Source: a virus
Direction: 5' to 3' (one strand)
DNA length: 64,000 bases
IMG/VR virus record: IMGVR_UViG_3300017991_000092
Coordinates: 16,833 to 80,832 of that record
Positions within the stretch are counted from its first letter, which is position 1; the number at the start of each line of letters is the position of its first letter. Under the pieces are notes generated by a model. The model saw only the letters and a program-made list of their open reading frames with translations, was not told the DNA's origin and searched no databases. The translations under genes and the position numbers were made by a program. This document shows, piece after piece, positions 9,056 through 16,902 of this stretch.

Positions 9056-9366
9056 CCAACAGTAGTTCGACGTCATATATCTTGACGGATAAGGAAGGTA
9101 GAATTGATCCACAGGGTAAGATGTTGATCGATTTGAAGAAGCAAGCGGATCTGACTGTGATTACGACAGAGATCTTGGACGAAATTGAGAAAAATGGATT
9201 CTATAAAATTGGTCAGTATTCCAGAATTGAACTGGATGAAGGTGAACTTGAAAACGCCAGATTTGTGTTGTCGCACGGCGAGAAGGTTTACTGGATTGAT
9301 GTATATGACGATCCAGCATGGTTTATTCCCAGTGGAGTAGTTGCTCAATGTGTAAATGATTATTAG
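9031..9366 (+). CDS. FVTNSSS-motif protein 1
   Basis: 111 residues. It starts MRKKADFVTNSSSTSYI, the N-terminal motif shared by nine proteins in this window. After the motif the sequence is acidic and not related to other members by eye. The start ATG lies inside the preceding gene after AAAGGAAAAAG. Function unknown; the conserved N-terminus looks like a recognition or processing tag. Confidence 0.7.
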   Translation: MRKKADFVTNSSSTSYILTDKEGRIDPQGKMLIDLKKQADLTVITTEILDEIEKNGFYKIGQYSRIELDEGELENARFVLSHGEKVYWIDVYDDPAWFIPSGVVAQCVNDY

Positions 9367-9374
9367 GAGGGGAA

Positions 9375-9731
9375 ATGAGAAAGAAAGCTGATTTTGTAAC
9401 GAATAGTTCGTCAACATCTTATATTGTGCATATTCCAGTTGATTTTACCTTGGATGCACATACAGAAGATATCAAGCAGTCGATTCTTGATTGGGATGGA
9501 GAAGTGAATGAAAAACGAATTGAGAAAGTAAAAGATCAGCTCCATGAGTTGATGAACTTGAGTGGTCGAATGTATGAGTATGATAATCGCATTGAGATGG
9601 TAGCGCTGAGGGATCTATTCCATAAACTAGATTTCATAATTGATGGAATTGATGTCGGATCTGATATGGGCGTACTTGTAAATATTAACACACTCAAGGC
9701 AAGACAAAAGATCGAAAAGATCGGAGCTTAA
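9375..9731 (+). CDS. FVTNSSS-motif protein 2
   Basis: 118 residues starting MRKKADFVTNSSSTSYI. Its first 17 residues equal those of the previous protein but use different codons (for example GCT GAT TTT against GCG GAT TTC). The remainder is unrelated and appears helical. AGGAGGGGAA precedes ATG. Function unknown. Confidence 0.72.
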   Translation: MRKKADFVTNSSSTSYIVHIPVDFTLDAHTEDIKQSILDWDGEVNEKRIEKVKDQLHELMNLSGRMYEYDNRIEMVALRDLFHKLDFIIDGIDVGSDMGVLVNINTLKARQKIEKIGA

Positions 9732-9732
9732 T

Positions 9733-10737
9733 ATGAAAGCTATTGTAATAGCGGACATCCATTTGAGTATGTACTCAAATGATCCAGTGGTTGAAGGGAT
9801 CTCCATGAGACTGTTCTATTTGAATAGTGTCTTGAGAAGAATCGCAGACTATGCGATTAAACATAAAATTGATATCATCATAATTGCTGGTGATATCTAT
9901 CACACAAAGAGTTCTATCCATGCGGTTGCTCAGGACGTTCTTCTTGAATATGTGAGAGACTATCAGGATCTTCTCTTTTATGTAATTGATGGAAACCATG
10001 ATATGTCTTCCAAGTCTGGTAAGGGAGTGTCTGGGTTAAAGTGTTTGGACAATGAACCAAATGTGTATATGATGCACGAGCCAACGATGGTCGAGAACAT
10101 CTTCTTTGTTCCGTGGAATGCGAAAACGATGGTTGAGACTGTGAAGAATGGACAAGCTGATTATCTGATATCTCATTTCGGATTAAATGAAGCGATGTTG
10201 AATAGCGGAATCTCAATTATTTCTGATCTTGGAATGAAGGATCTGGCGCATTATAAATGGTGTCTTCTTGGACATTATCACATGCCACAAGAGTTAGGGA
10301 ATGTGATAATTCCAGGATCAATTATCCAGTTGGATTGGGGCGAGAAGCATGAGGAGAAACGATTTATAATTCTTGACACAGATAAGCATACGTGGAAGTC
10401 TGTTCCTACACAGGGTTATGTTGAACACCATGCACTTGAACTTACAGATGAAAATAAAGAAGATGTTCTCAAACTCGCGCGTAAGTTGAAAGACAAGGGC
10501 CATCAAGTTAAGATTAATCGAATGACAGTCGGTGTAGATATGGCTGAATTGCAGGATGAGTTTGTGGTAGTTGATAAAGTCGAGAAGGATATCACAAATC
10601 GTGGTATTGACTCATCCATGTCAATGTCTGATATCTTCAAGAGATATATGGAGATTGAAGGAATACCAAAAGAGAAGTGGCCTGCATATGAAGCTATGGC
10701 GGTGAAAATTGTGAATACAGCAAGGGAGGGTTTATGA
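9733..10737 (+). CDS. SbcD/gp47-like recombination nuclease subunit
   Basis: Calcineurin-type metallophosphoesterase of the Mre11/SbcD/T4 gp47 group. Metal-binding motifs appear in order: ADIHLS (about residue 7), AGDIYH (54), DGNHDM (88), ISHFG and LGHYHMP (about 183). It forms the nuclease half of an Mre11-Rad50-like complex; the ATPase half is at 11532. The complex resects DNA ends for recombination-dependent replication. Confidence 0.9.
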   Translation: MKAIVIADIHLSMYSNDPVVEGISMRLFYLNSVLRRIADYAIKHKIDIIIIAGDIYHTKSSIHAVAQDVLLEYVRDYQDLLFYVIDGNHDMSSKSGKGVSGLKCLDNEPNVYMMHEPTMVENIFFVPWNAKTMVETVKNGQADYLISHFGLNEAMLNSGISIISDLGMKDLAHYKWCLLGHYHMPQELGNVIIPGSIIQLDWGEKHEEKRFIILDTDKHTWKSVPTQGYVEHHALELTDENKEDVLKLARKLKDKGHQVKINRMTVGVDMAELQDEFVVVDKVEKDITNRGIDSSMSMSDIFKRYMEIEGIPKEKWPAYEAMAVKIVNTAREGL

Positions 10738-11249
10738 AATTCCAAGTAAAATTTGAGGCTCCTGGTGACGGAAGATTGACAGAGGAACCTCCTGGAGAGA
10801 TTGGAATTGACATGGTGGATATGATTAGAGATGAACTCAATCGACCAAATCTTGACGTAGATCTGATTAATGGAGAGATTCAATGTCCAAGATATCGTTC
10901 ATCTTACTATGTCAATGTTACTGAAGCAACAGCGAGAACCATCTCATTATTCTCGGGAAGAAACAAGGTAACAGTTAAAGTTCCAGATAGCTATCTGTCA
11001 AAATATGAGAACTTTATCTTTCGTGAAACCTTCTATGATCCGGTGAATAATGTTCTTGAAATGTTTCGGGTATGGGTATTACGGCGACCAAAAAAATTGA
11101 CTTGTGTATTTCCCCACTATGAACTAAACGAACAGTGGTTGATTGAGGATTGGAAGGAAGCTGGATGTCCTCTCAAGTGGGGATTCAATGGGGAAAATGG
11201 TTCGAACGCAAAGAAGTTAGCGGAGAAGAAGAATGGGAAAAAAAGTTGA
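10734..11249 (+). CDS. Hypothetical protein between gp47- and gp46-like genes
   Basis: 171 residues, not recognised. It overlaps the gp47-like stop (ATGA) and has GGGAGG upstream. Mixed alpha/beta composition with a basic C-terminal tail. Its place inside the recombination operon suggests an accessory role, but this is inferred from position only. Confidence 0.6.
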   Translation: MKFQVKFEAPGDGRLTEEPPGEIGIDMVDMIRDELNRPNLDVDLINGEIQCPRYRSSYYVNVTEATARTISLFSGRNKVTVKVPDSYLSKYENFIFRETFYDPVNNVLEMFRVWVLRRPKKLTCVFPHYELNEQWLIEDWKEAGCPLKWGFNGENGSNAKKLAEKKNGKKS

Positions 11250-11535
11250 TCTAGGTGGGACAGAAAAAGGAGCGCCACCTCAAAAACAAAAGATGATCTA
11301 TTTTGGTATACCCACAACCATTGCGATGATGATGGACATATACACATACGAACCTGCAAAGAGATATGTTGACGCAATGAAACAAACTCTACTCAGTTCT
11401 GTAAGTCTCAAAGAGTTGAGAAAAGAGATTTGTACAATGTTTGGTATGAAGAGTATGAGAAAACTCAAAAAGCAACGAGAGAACCAGGCGAAAATCTTAA
11501 CTGCGATCTTTGGTGATCGTATATGGGGTGAATGA
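11233..11535 (+). CDS. Hypothetical small basic protein
   Basis: 100 residues. It has a basic N-terminus, a hydrophobic middle, and a helical basic C-terminus ending DRIWGE. It overlaps both neighbours by a few bases. No family recognised. Confidence 0.55.
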   Translation: MGKKVDLGGTEKGAPPQKQKMIYFGIPTTIAMMMDIYTYEPAKRYVDAMKQTLLSSVSLKELRKEICTMFGMKSMRKLKKQRENQAKILTAIFGDRIWGE

Positions 11536-13736
11536 TGAAAAAAGTTACCTTTCTGAAACAAGGAATGGAGAACTTTTGTAACCATATCGAACCAATGGAA
11601 TTGGAGTTTGGAGAAGGTCAACTGGTTCTGGTTACAGGTCCAAATGGAGCAGGAAAGACTTCTCTATTCCAAGCACTTCCATATACGTTATATGGTCAGT
11701 GTGAGAAAGGAAGAGGGGATGATGTTCTTAATGACAAAACTGAAAAGAATTGTCATACATGGACCGAGTTCGATATTGATGGTCAAGGGTATCGAGTAGA
11801 TAGATATGTTAAGTATACAAGGCTCGGAAATACTGTAACATTAACAAGGAAAGGAGAAAAACGCCCATACAAGAAAGGTCATAAAGAAGTAGTACCAGAA
11901 GTTGAAAGACTTCTAGTTCCATATAAACTCTTTATGAATACTTTACTATTTTCTCAAAAAGTGAAAACATTCTTTACCGACTTAACTGATTCTCAGCAAA
12001 AAGAAATCTTTCGAAAGATCCTCACTCTTGATGATTATGTATTATACCATCAGGGCGCCGGAGTTGAAGAAAGAGATATTGAGAATAGAATCATTGAGTT
12101 GATAGGAATGACGAGTGTTAATGAACAGTTGTTAGTTGATGCAGAGCAACAACTTAAACAGACTAACCAAGCAATGATGGATTTCTATCGACAAAAAGGA
12201 GAGGAGATTGAAACTCTTACTCGACAAATCGAAGCTAGAAAGACAATTGTTGCCAATGGATCTGCTCATTGGGAAAGTTTTGTCAAGCAAAACTTGGATG
12301 ACAAACTTGCTAATGTTAGCAGTCGCATTGGGTTTGCAAGTCAGAAGTTTAACAATGTTGCGAAAGAGTTGGATGCAATAGTTGAGAAAATTGAATCTCA
12401 AGCTGGATGGAAAGAAGCTGAACTTGAGGGCGCGGCAGCTACAGCTAGAACAAAAGCTGAACAAGAGTTAAGTGAGCAACGTCACAAGATAAATGCAGAG
12501 TGGCAACCAAAAGATGAAGAATTTGAGAAGGAGAGAGAACTACTTATACACAAGAAACATTCAGCGGAGAAGCAACAGGCATCAACTCATACAGAAATGC
12601 TATCAACTAAGAAGCTAATTGGAGAATTAGAGGAAAGTTTAGAAATGGAAGCTCCTGTATGTCCAACGTGTCTTCAGGATATTACAGATGAATCAAAAAA
12701 GAAAATCCAAGAGCAAGTGGATTTTACATTTGATCGGATGGAGAAATTACGAGGGTTCTATGAGCAACTTACTGAAGAAATTTACGAATGGGACTCAAAA
12801 CTTTCAGATTTAGCTTCTAAAAGAAATGAGTGGAAGGAGCAAAAAAATAAGAAAATAGAAAAAGCGGTAGATGAGAACACAAAAACTCTAACATCTATTA
12901 ACGCTAGACTCCAGAATGCAATGGTGAAATTGGAGATCGTCGTAAAAGAACAAAAAGAGGCAGCAATCGCTGAAAGCGCTAAAGAGAAAGCAAAATATTC
13001 TCTGCAGGTTGACGAACTTCAAATGGAAAAAGATGGAGTTGTGAAATTGATTGAAGCTAGAGAAGAAGCTCTCAGAACTTTAAATGAGAGTAAGTCGCAA
13101 TTGTCTTTAGCGGAACAGGCTCTTAAGTCGAAAGAGGAAGAAGAGTTTGACAAGTCTCTTCTTAAATCCTTAGAAGAAAAAATTAAGGAATGTAAGAAGA
13201 ATATTGTTGACTATAAAAAGAATCTTGAAGAGTTGAGAGAGCAAAAGGTTATGGCAGAGTTCTGGAGAAAAGGGTTCTCACCCTCCGGGATTCAAAGTAT
13301 GTTAATTGATGACGCAATACCATTCATGAATGAGAAGATTACTCATTATATGGATAAGCTGTCTAATGGTCGATACCAGGTCAAATTTGATACACTGAAA
13401 CCCACAAAAGATGGAAAGGTCTTTAGAGATAAGATTTATGTTGAACTCTTTGACACCTTTACTCACTCTGATGCACGGGTAAAATTCTCAGGTGGTCAAG
13501 AGAGATTAGTAGATATTGGAACAATCTTAACACTTTGCGATCTACAAAGTATGATACAAGATGTTGAATTCAATATCCTACTGTTTGACGAAATCTTCGA
13601 TGCTCTAGATGACAATAACATTGCTCAAGTTGCGAATCTTATTAAAAGGGTCTCAATGAATAAGTGGATTGGTGTAATTTCACATCGACATATTGACCAG
13701 ATAGAAGCAGACGAGGTATTGGAATTCAGGGGGTGA
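11532..13736 (+). CDS. SbcC/Rad50/gp46-like ATPase
   Basis: ABC-type SMC-like ATPase. Walker A GPNGAGKTS lies at about residues 35-43. Long coiled-coil arms flank a zinc-hook CPTC near residue 376. The ABC signature FSGGQERL and Walker B ILLFDEIFDALD are near the C-terminus. At 734 residues it is longer than T4 gp46 but shorter than bacterial SbcC. It is the partner of the nuclease at 9733 in end resection. Confidence 0.92.
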   Translation: MMKKVTFLKQGMENFCNHIEPMELEFGEGQLVLVTGPNGAGKTSLFQALPYTLYGQCEKGRGDDVLNDKTEKNCHTWTEFDIDGQGYRVDRYVKYTRLGNTVTLTRKGEKRPYKKGHKEVVPEVERLLVPYKLFMNTLLFSQKVKTFFTDLTDSQQKEIFRKILTLDDYVLYHQGAGVEERDIENRIIELIGMTSVNEQLLVDAEQQLKQTNQAMMDFYRQKGEEIETLTRQIEARKTIVANGSAHWESFVKQNLDDKLANVSSRIGFASQKFNNVAKELDAIVEKIESQAGWKEAELEGAAATARTKAEQELSEQRHKINAEWQPKDEEFEKERELLIHKKHSAEKQQASTHTEMLSTKKLIGELEESLEMEAPVCPTCLQDITDESKKKIQEQVDFTFDRMEKLRGFYEQLTEEIYEWDSKLSDLASKRNEWKEQKNKKIEKAVDENTKTLTSINARLQNAMVKLEIVVKEQKEAAIAESAKEKAKYSLQVDELQMEKDGVVKLIEAREEALRTLNESKSQLSLAEQALKSKEEEEFDKSLLKSLEEKIKECKKNIVDYKKNLEELREQKVMAEFWRKGFSPSGIQSMLIDDAIPFMNEKITHYMDKLSNGRYQVKFDTLKPTKDGKVFRDKIYVELFDTFTHSDARVKFSGGQERLVDIGTILTLCDLQSMIQDVEFNILLFDEIFDALDDNNIAQVANLIKRVSMNKWIGVISHRHIDQIEADEVLEFRG

Positions 13737-13743
13737 TTATGTT

Positions 13744-13899
13744 ATGTGGTTTATTAAATCTCCACCCGGACTAGAAGCTGCTGCAGGAATTTTGAACGGG
13801 GTTATAGCAACGTTTTATCTACTTGTTATAATCGTTGGATTTTACTTTATCGGGTTAACATTTTGGGAGGTTCTATGCGTCGTAAGTGCGATTTCGTGA
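13744..13899 (+). CDS. Small single-pass membrane protein
   Basis: 51 residues, ATG 13744 after GGGGGTG. A short polar N-terminus is followed by a long hydrophobic stretch (about residues 15-45) suitable for a membrane helix. The 3' end overlaps the start of the next gene by 25 bases. Function unknown. Confidence 0.5.
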   Translation: MWFIKSPPGLEAAAGILNGVIATFYLLVIIVGFYFIGLTFWEVLCVVSAIS

Positions 13900-14471
13900 C
13901 AAATAGTAGCTCCGTGAGTTTCGTCTTGAAAGGTAAGGCTTGTGGTAGGGTTCCGACCATAGCTGATGATCTTCCAAAACTTCTTAGAGAAAGATTTCCT
14001 AGAAGTGACCATTATCCAGAAGAGGGCGCTGTAGTATATGCTAGCTCCTATGCGATAGTGAAGGATGGTGTTCCATCTGAAGATGATGAGGATGCTCCAC
14101 AGGGTAGTTATGAAATGACCCTTATAAATACCCATGATTGGGATGAAGAACATGACGATGTAGTTGGTGTCACGGCGATTACCATTAATGTAGTAAGCCC
14201 TCTTATCTATGTTCGAAATCATCCGGTTATTATGGATAGGGTGTTGTTTCTTCTAAATCAAATTCTTCCAAAAGATTCTCATGGCGAATTGTACTTCGCT
14301 CAAATGCCTACAGAAATGGAAGGTGGGGGATTAGATGGTGGTGATCCAATGGGACCGTATGAATGGTCATTTGATATCTTGAGGTGTGAAACTAAATCTG
14401 GAAAGATAAAAATTAAAGATGGAAACCCACGGGGTTATGTGAAATGGGTGAAATGTAAGGAGGAGCAATGA
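13875..14471 (+). CDS. FVTNSSS-motif protein 3
   Basis: 198 residues starting MRRKCDFVTNSSSVSFV. Start ATG 13875 is set by TGGGAGG upstream and by the motif, which begins a few residues after Met in all members. The remainder is acidic and unrelated to the other members. A SPASM radical SAM gene lies two genes downstream. Confidence 0.72.
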   Translation: MRRKCDFVTNSSSVSFVLKGKACGRVPTIADDLPKLLRERFPRSDHYPEEGAVVYASSYAIVKDGVPSEDDEDAPQGSYEMTLINTHDWDEEHDDVVGVTAITINVVSPLIYVRNHPVIMDRVLFLLNQILPKDSHGELYFAQMPTEMEGGGLDGGDPMGPYEWSFDILRCETKSGKIKIKDGNPRGYVKWVKCKEEQ

Positions 14472-14824
14472 TTAAAAAGAAAACTACCGAAATGACAAGA
14501 GTTGCTCCTGATTGGGAAGTGTCAATCAAAAGAGCTGAGAATGGATTCATTGTTACCAGTTATGAAGAGATGCATGGTTGTGATGATGATAACCAAATCT
14601 ACAAGAAGGCTCAATATGTAATTGAAGATGGAGCATTCTTTGAAGAAATCGAATCGCTTTCTGCAGAGTACCAGAGTCTGATAGATGACCATGATGTAGC
14701 AATGTATTTTCTATTACATCATATTGCTGAGCACTTTGGATGTCACTACAGTAAGCATAAGAAAATTAACTTGTATGTCGACTTCGTAGTGAAGGAGGAC
14801 GATGATGGGATGGAGAGAAAGTAG
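14468..14824 (+). CDS. Hypothetical protein
   Basis: 118 residues, acidic C-terminus; not recognised. Its start overlaps the previous stop (ATGA) and AAGGAGGAG precedes it. Contains several His residues (LLHHIAEHFGCHYSKHKK), which could bind metal, but no family motif is evident. Confidence 0.55.
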   Translation: MIKKKTTEMTRVAPDWEVSIKRAENGFIVTSYEEMHGCDDDNQIYKKAQYVIEDGAFFEEIESLSAEYQSLIDDHDVAMYFLLHHIAEHFGCHYSKHKKINLYVDFVVKEDDDGMERK

Positions 14825-15074
14825 ATATGGCTTTCACATATCTGAATACAATGGAGTTTGGAAGTGGACAGTAAGGGACCAACATGGCGTAGAACTTGCG
14901 ATGAGTCCACGACATGGGTTTGCATCTGCTGATGCTGCAGTCGAAGCAGTGAAAGAACTCATAAATTTTATCATTGACAATGGGTTCAATATCCCTGTAA
15001 CCGTGTACAAAGAAGGATTGGAGAATGATAGACAAAATACAAATAGTGAGTTGGCTACTGACGCGGCGGTGTAA
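14802..15074 (+). CDS. Small YegP/DUF1508-like protein
   Basis: 90 residues. The segment NGVWKWTVRDQHGVEL followed by an Ala-rich helix resembles the small beta-beta-beta-alpha DUF1508 fold, whose members have a (W/R)W.(L/V)...(N/H)G pattern. The role of this family is unclear. It overlaps genes on both sides. Confidence 0.4.
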   Translation: MMGWRESRYGFHISEYNGVWKWTVRDQHGVELAMSPRHGFASADAAVEAVKELINFIIDNGFNIPVTVYKEGLENDRQNTNSELATDAAV

Positions 15075-16059
15075 CCTCAAATGTTCCTATTGTGCGATTA
15101 CCAGGAACTATAAAGGAAAACCAGATCAGTATCCTGATATGAAGCACTACTTGGAAAATGAGATGGACACCAAAACAGTGATTGAAATTCTCAGGAGAAT
15201 AAAGGCTCATAACCCAGATGCATTCCATATTCTTTATGGGGGCGAGCCGCTCTTGAGAAAAGATCTTCCGGAGATTGTGAACTTCTGTAACTCAGAAGAT
15301 ATCCATTACACAATCATAACCAATAACTCTGACGAGGTCCAACCATTACTGGAAAAACTCTTGGTTGAGACCGACTACGTAACTGGTTTGACATCTTCTG
15401 TAGATCCTCTAGTTGAATCTGAGGACCCTGAATCCGACCGTTATAAGAAATGTGTCGCAGGGTTTAATCGGTTGGGAGAATACAGAGATGTCATTAAAGA
15501 TGTCGTTGCTGAAATAACCGTTGATAATAACAACGTTGGACATCTTTATAATCTTGTTGCTATGCTCACAAAGATGGGAGTTAATAGCGATATAACTTTC
15601 ATTGATATTGCGAAGAGTCCGTACTATGACTTTTCAAATGTTACAGATGAAGGACTGTTGGTTCCCCAATCGGATGAGTTGAGTCTACAATTTGATAAGA
15701 TTATAGATGATAAACTCGACGTACATATGGCGGATAAACTACTCCCAGAAATCTTTAAAATCTTACCGTCGGATATGGATTGTGGTATTGAAAACAATAT
15801 CCATAACATGACCATTGACGCAGATGGATCAGTAAGATTATGTTTGAGAATTCGAGGAGTACAAACTCCAAAATTTAAAGCAATTGATCAGTTTTCACCC
15901 GATGGAAAACTTATGGCTGCATCTCTTAGAAAGTTCATAAAGCATGATAAAGACATATACTGTAGGGGTTGTAATTGGACCTGTATGTTGATGTCACGGA
16001 TGCTTTCAAGGAGAAAAGATACAGTCCAGAATCTAGTCCATCGGGATAGGAGGAAATGA
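15025..16059 (+). CDS. Radical SAM enzyme with SPASM-like C-terminus (1)
   Basis: The cluster-binding motif CNLKCSYC (Cys16, Cys20, Cys23) marks a radical SAM enzyme; YGGEPLL is the following GGE-type motif. The C-terminal part has further Cys residues (DCGIENN, RLCLR, then CRGCNWTC), as in SPASM domains that hold auxiliary iron-sulphur clusters. SPASM enzymes commonly modify peptides or proteins. It does not look like QueE. It lies two genes from FVTNSSS protein 3. Substrate unknown. Confidence 0.82.
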   Translation: MIDKIQIVSWLLTRRCNLKCSYCAITRNYKGKPDQYPDMKHYLENEMDTKTVIEILRRIKAHNPDAFHILYGGEPLLRKDLPEIVNFCNSEDIHYTIITNNSDEVQPLLEKLLVETDYVTGLTSSVDPLVESEDPESDRYKKCVAGFNRLGEYRDVIKDVVAEITVDNNNVGHLYNLVAMLTKMGVNSDITFIDIAKSPYYDFSNVTDEGLLVPQSDELSLQFDKIIDDKLDVHMADKLLPEIFKILPSDMDCGIENNIHNMTIDADGSVRLCLRIRGVQTPKFKAIDQFSPDGKLMAASLRKFIKHDKDIYCRGCNWTCMLMSRMLSRRKDTVQNLVHRDRRK

Positions 16060-16364
16060 TGGCAGACAGAATAACCACTGCTCTCACTTTTCTAGATAGG
16101 ATTAGAGAAGAGGGAGAAGTTACAATTAAGTTCCGAAAGAAGGATGGAGCCGAAAGGATTATGAGATGTACTTTGGATATGGAGAAAGTTCCAGTCGCAC
16201 AAAGACCACAGTCGGTAAATCTCGCAAAGATCTTACGGCTATTGAACACCCATAAGATCCTACATGTTTATGATATGGATGTGGGTGATTGGAGAAGTGT
16301 CCCATTCGATAGAACTGAATGGTTAGAGACGACAGACCAAAGGAGGTACAAAATTGGCGGATAA
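16056..16364 (+). CDS. WYL_2/SH3-barrel-like small protein
   Basis: 102 residues. The pattern VTIKFRKKDGAERIMRCTL, followed by VYDMDVGDWRSVPFDRTEW, fits a small Sm/SH3-like barrel seen in many phage proteins (WYL_2 type). Exact function unknown. Start overlaps the preceding stop. Confidence 0.5.
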   Translation: MMADRITTALTFLDRIREEGEVTIKFRKKDGAERIMRCTLDMEKVPVAQRPQSVNLAKILRLLNTHKILHVYDMDVGDWRSVPFDRTEWLETTDQRRYKIGG

Positions 16365-16560
16365 AGTAGATGACCTGTCAATAGAAGTATTTACCAATGT
16401 TGACATTGTTCCATATCTAAAATACCATGCAGAGAACAACCCAAATGTTTTAGATGTGGGTGCATTTGCGATAGCAGTTTTTAAAAATATGAAAGACTTC
16501 ATAAAGGAGAATTACGGGGAGGTGATAGAGGATGGGAGTGTACCTGGACGAGATTCTTGA
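16354..16560 (+). CDS. Hypothetical small acidic protein
   Basis: 68 residues, TTG start at 16354 with AAAGGAGG 6-7 bases upstream. Acidic, probably helical; no family recognised. Overlaps both neighbours. Confidence 0.5.
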   Translation: MADKVDDLSIEVFTNVDIVPYLKYHAENNPNVLDVGAFAIAVFKNMKDFIKENYGEVIEDGSVPGRDS

Positions 16561-16897
16561 ATCAGTGAAGAAGAATCCAGTGGCGGAACAACTGAGGATT
16601 ATATGTGACAAGATTTTTGCTGAAGAGATCCATCATCCGAAGTTATATAGAGGTCCACAAGGACCAAATATATTTCTATCTCTTCCAGCTGTTAAAGAAG
16701 AGACTGGAATGTGTGATACTCATTACGTTTGTCTAGAACGAGAAGCAATGAATAGGTTCATTGTTAGTCATTGGATCAAGGGAAAGAAATCAGAATCGCC
16801 TTTAAAAAGAGTCAAAGTATGGCCTGTTAGAGCAGACACGTCAAAAAAGATTCTAAAGGAGTTTGGGGCGAAACTGTTATTTGTGAAAGGAGAATAG
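16532..16897 (+). CDS. Hypothetical protein
   Basis: 121 residues, ATG after GGGGAGGTG. Not recognised. It lies immediately before the ubiquitin-like cassette and may share its transcript. Confidence 0.55.
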   Translation: MGVYLDEILESVKKNPVAEQLRIICDKIFAEEIHHPKLYRGPQGPNIFLSLPAVKEETGMCDTHYVCLEREAMNRFIVSHWIKGKKSESPLKRVKVWPVRADTSKKILKEFGAKLLFVKGE

Positions 16898-16902
16898 AGA
16901 TT

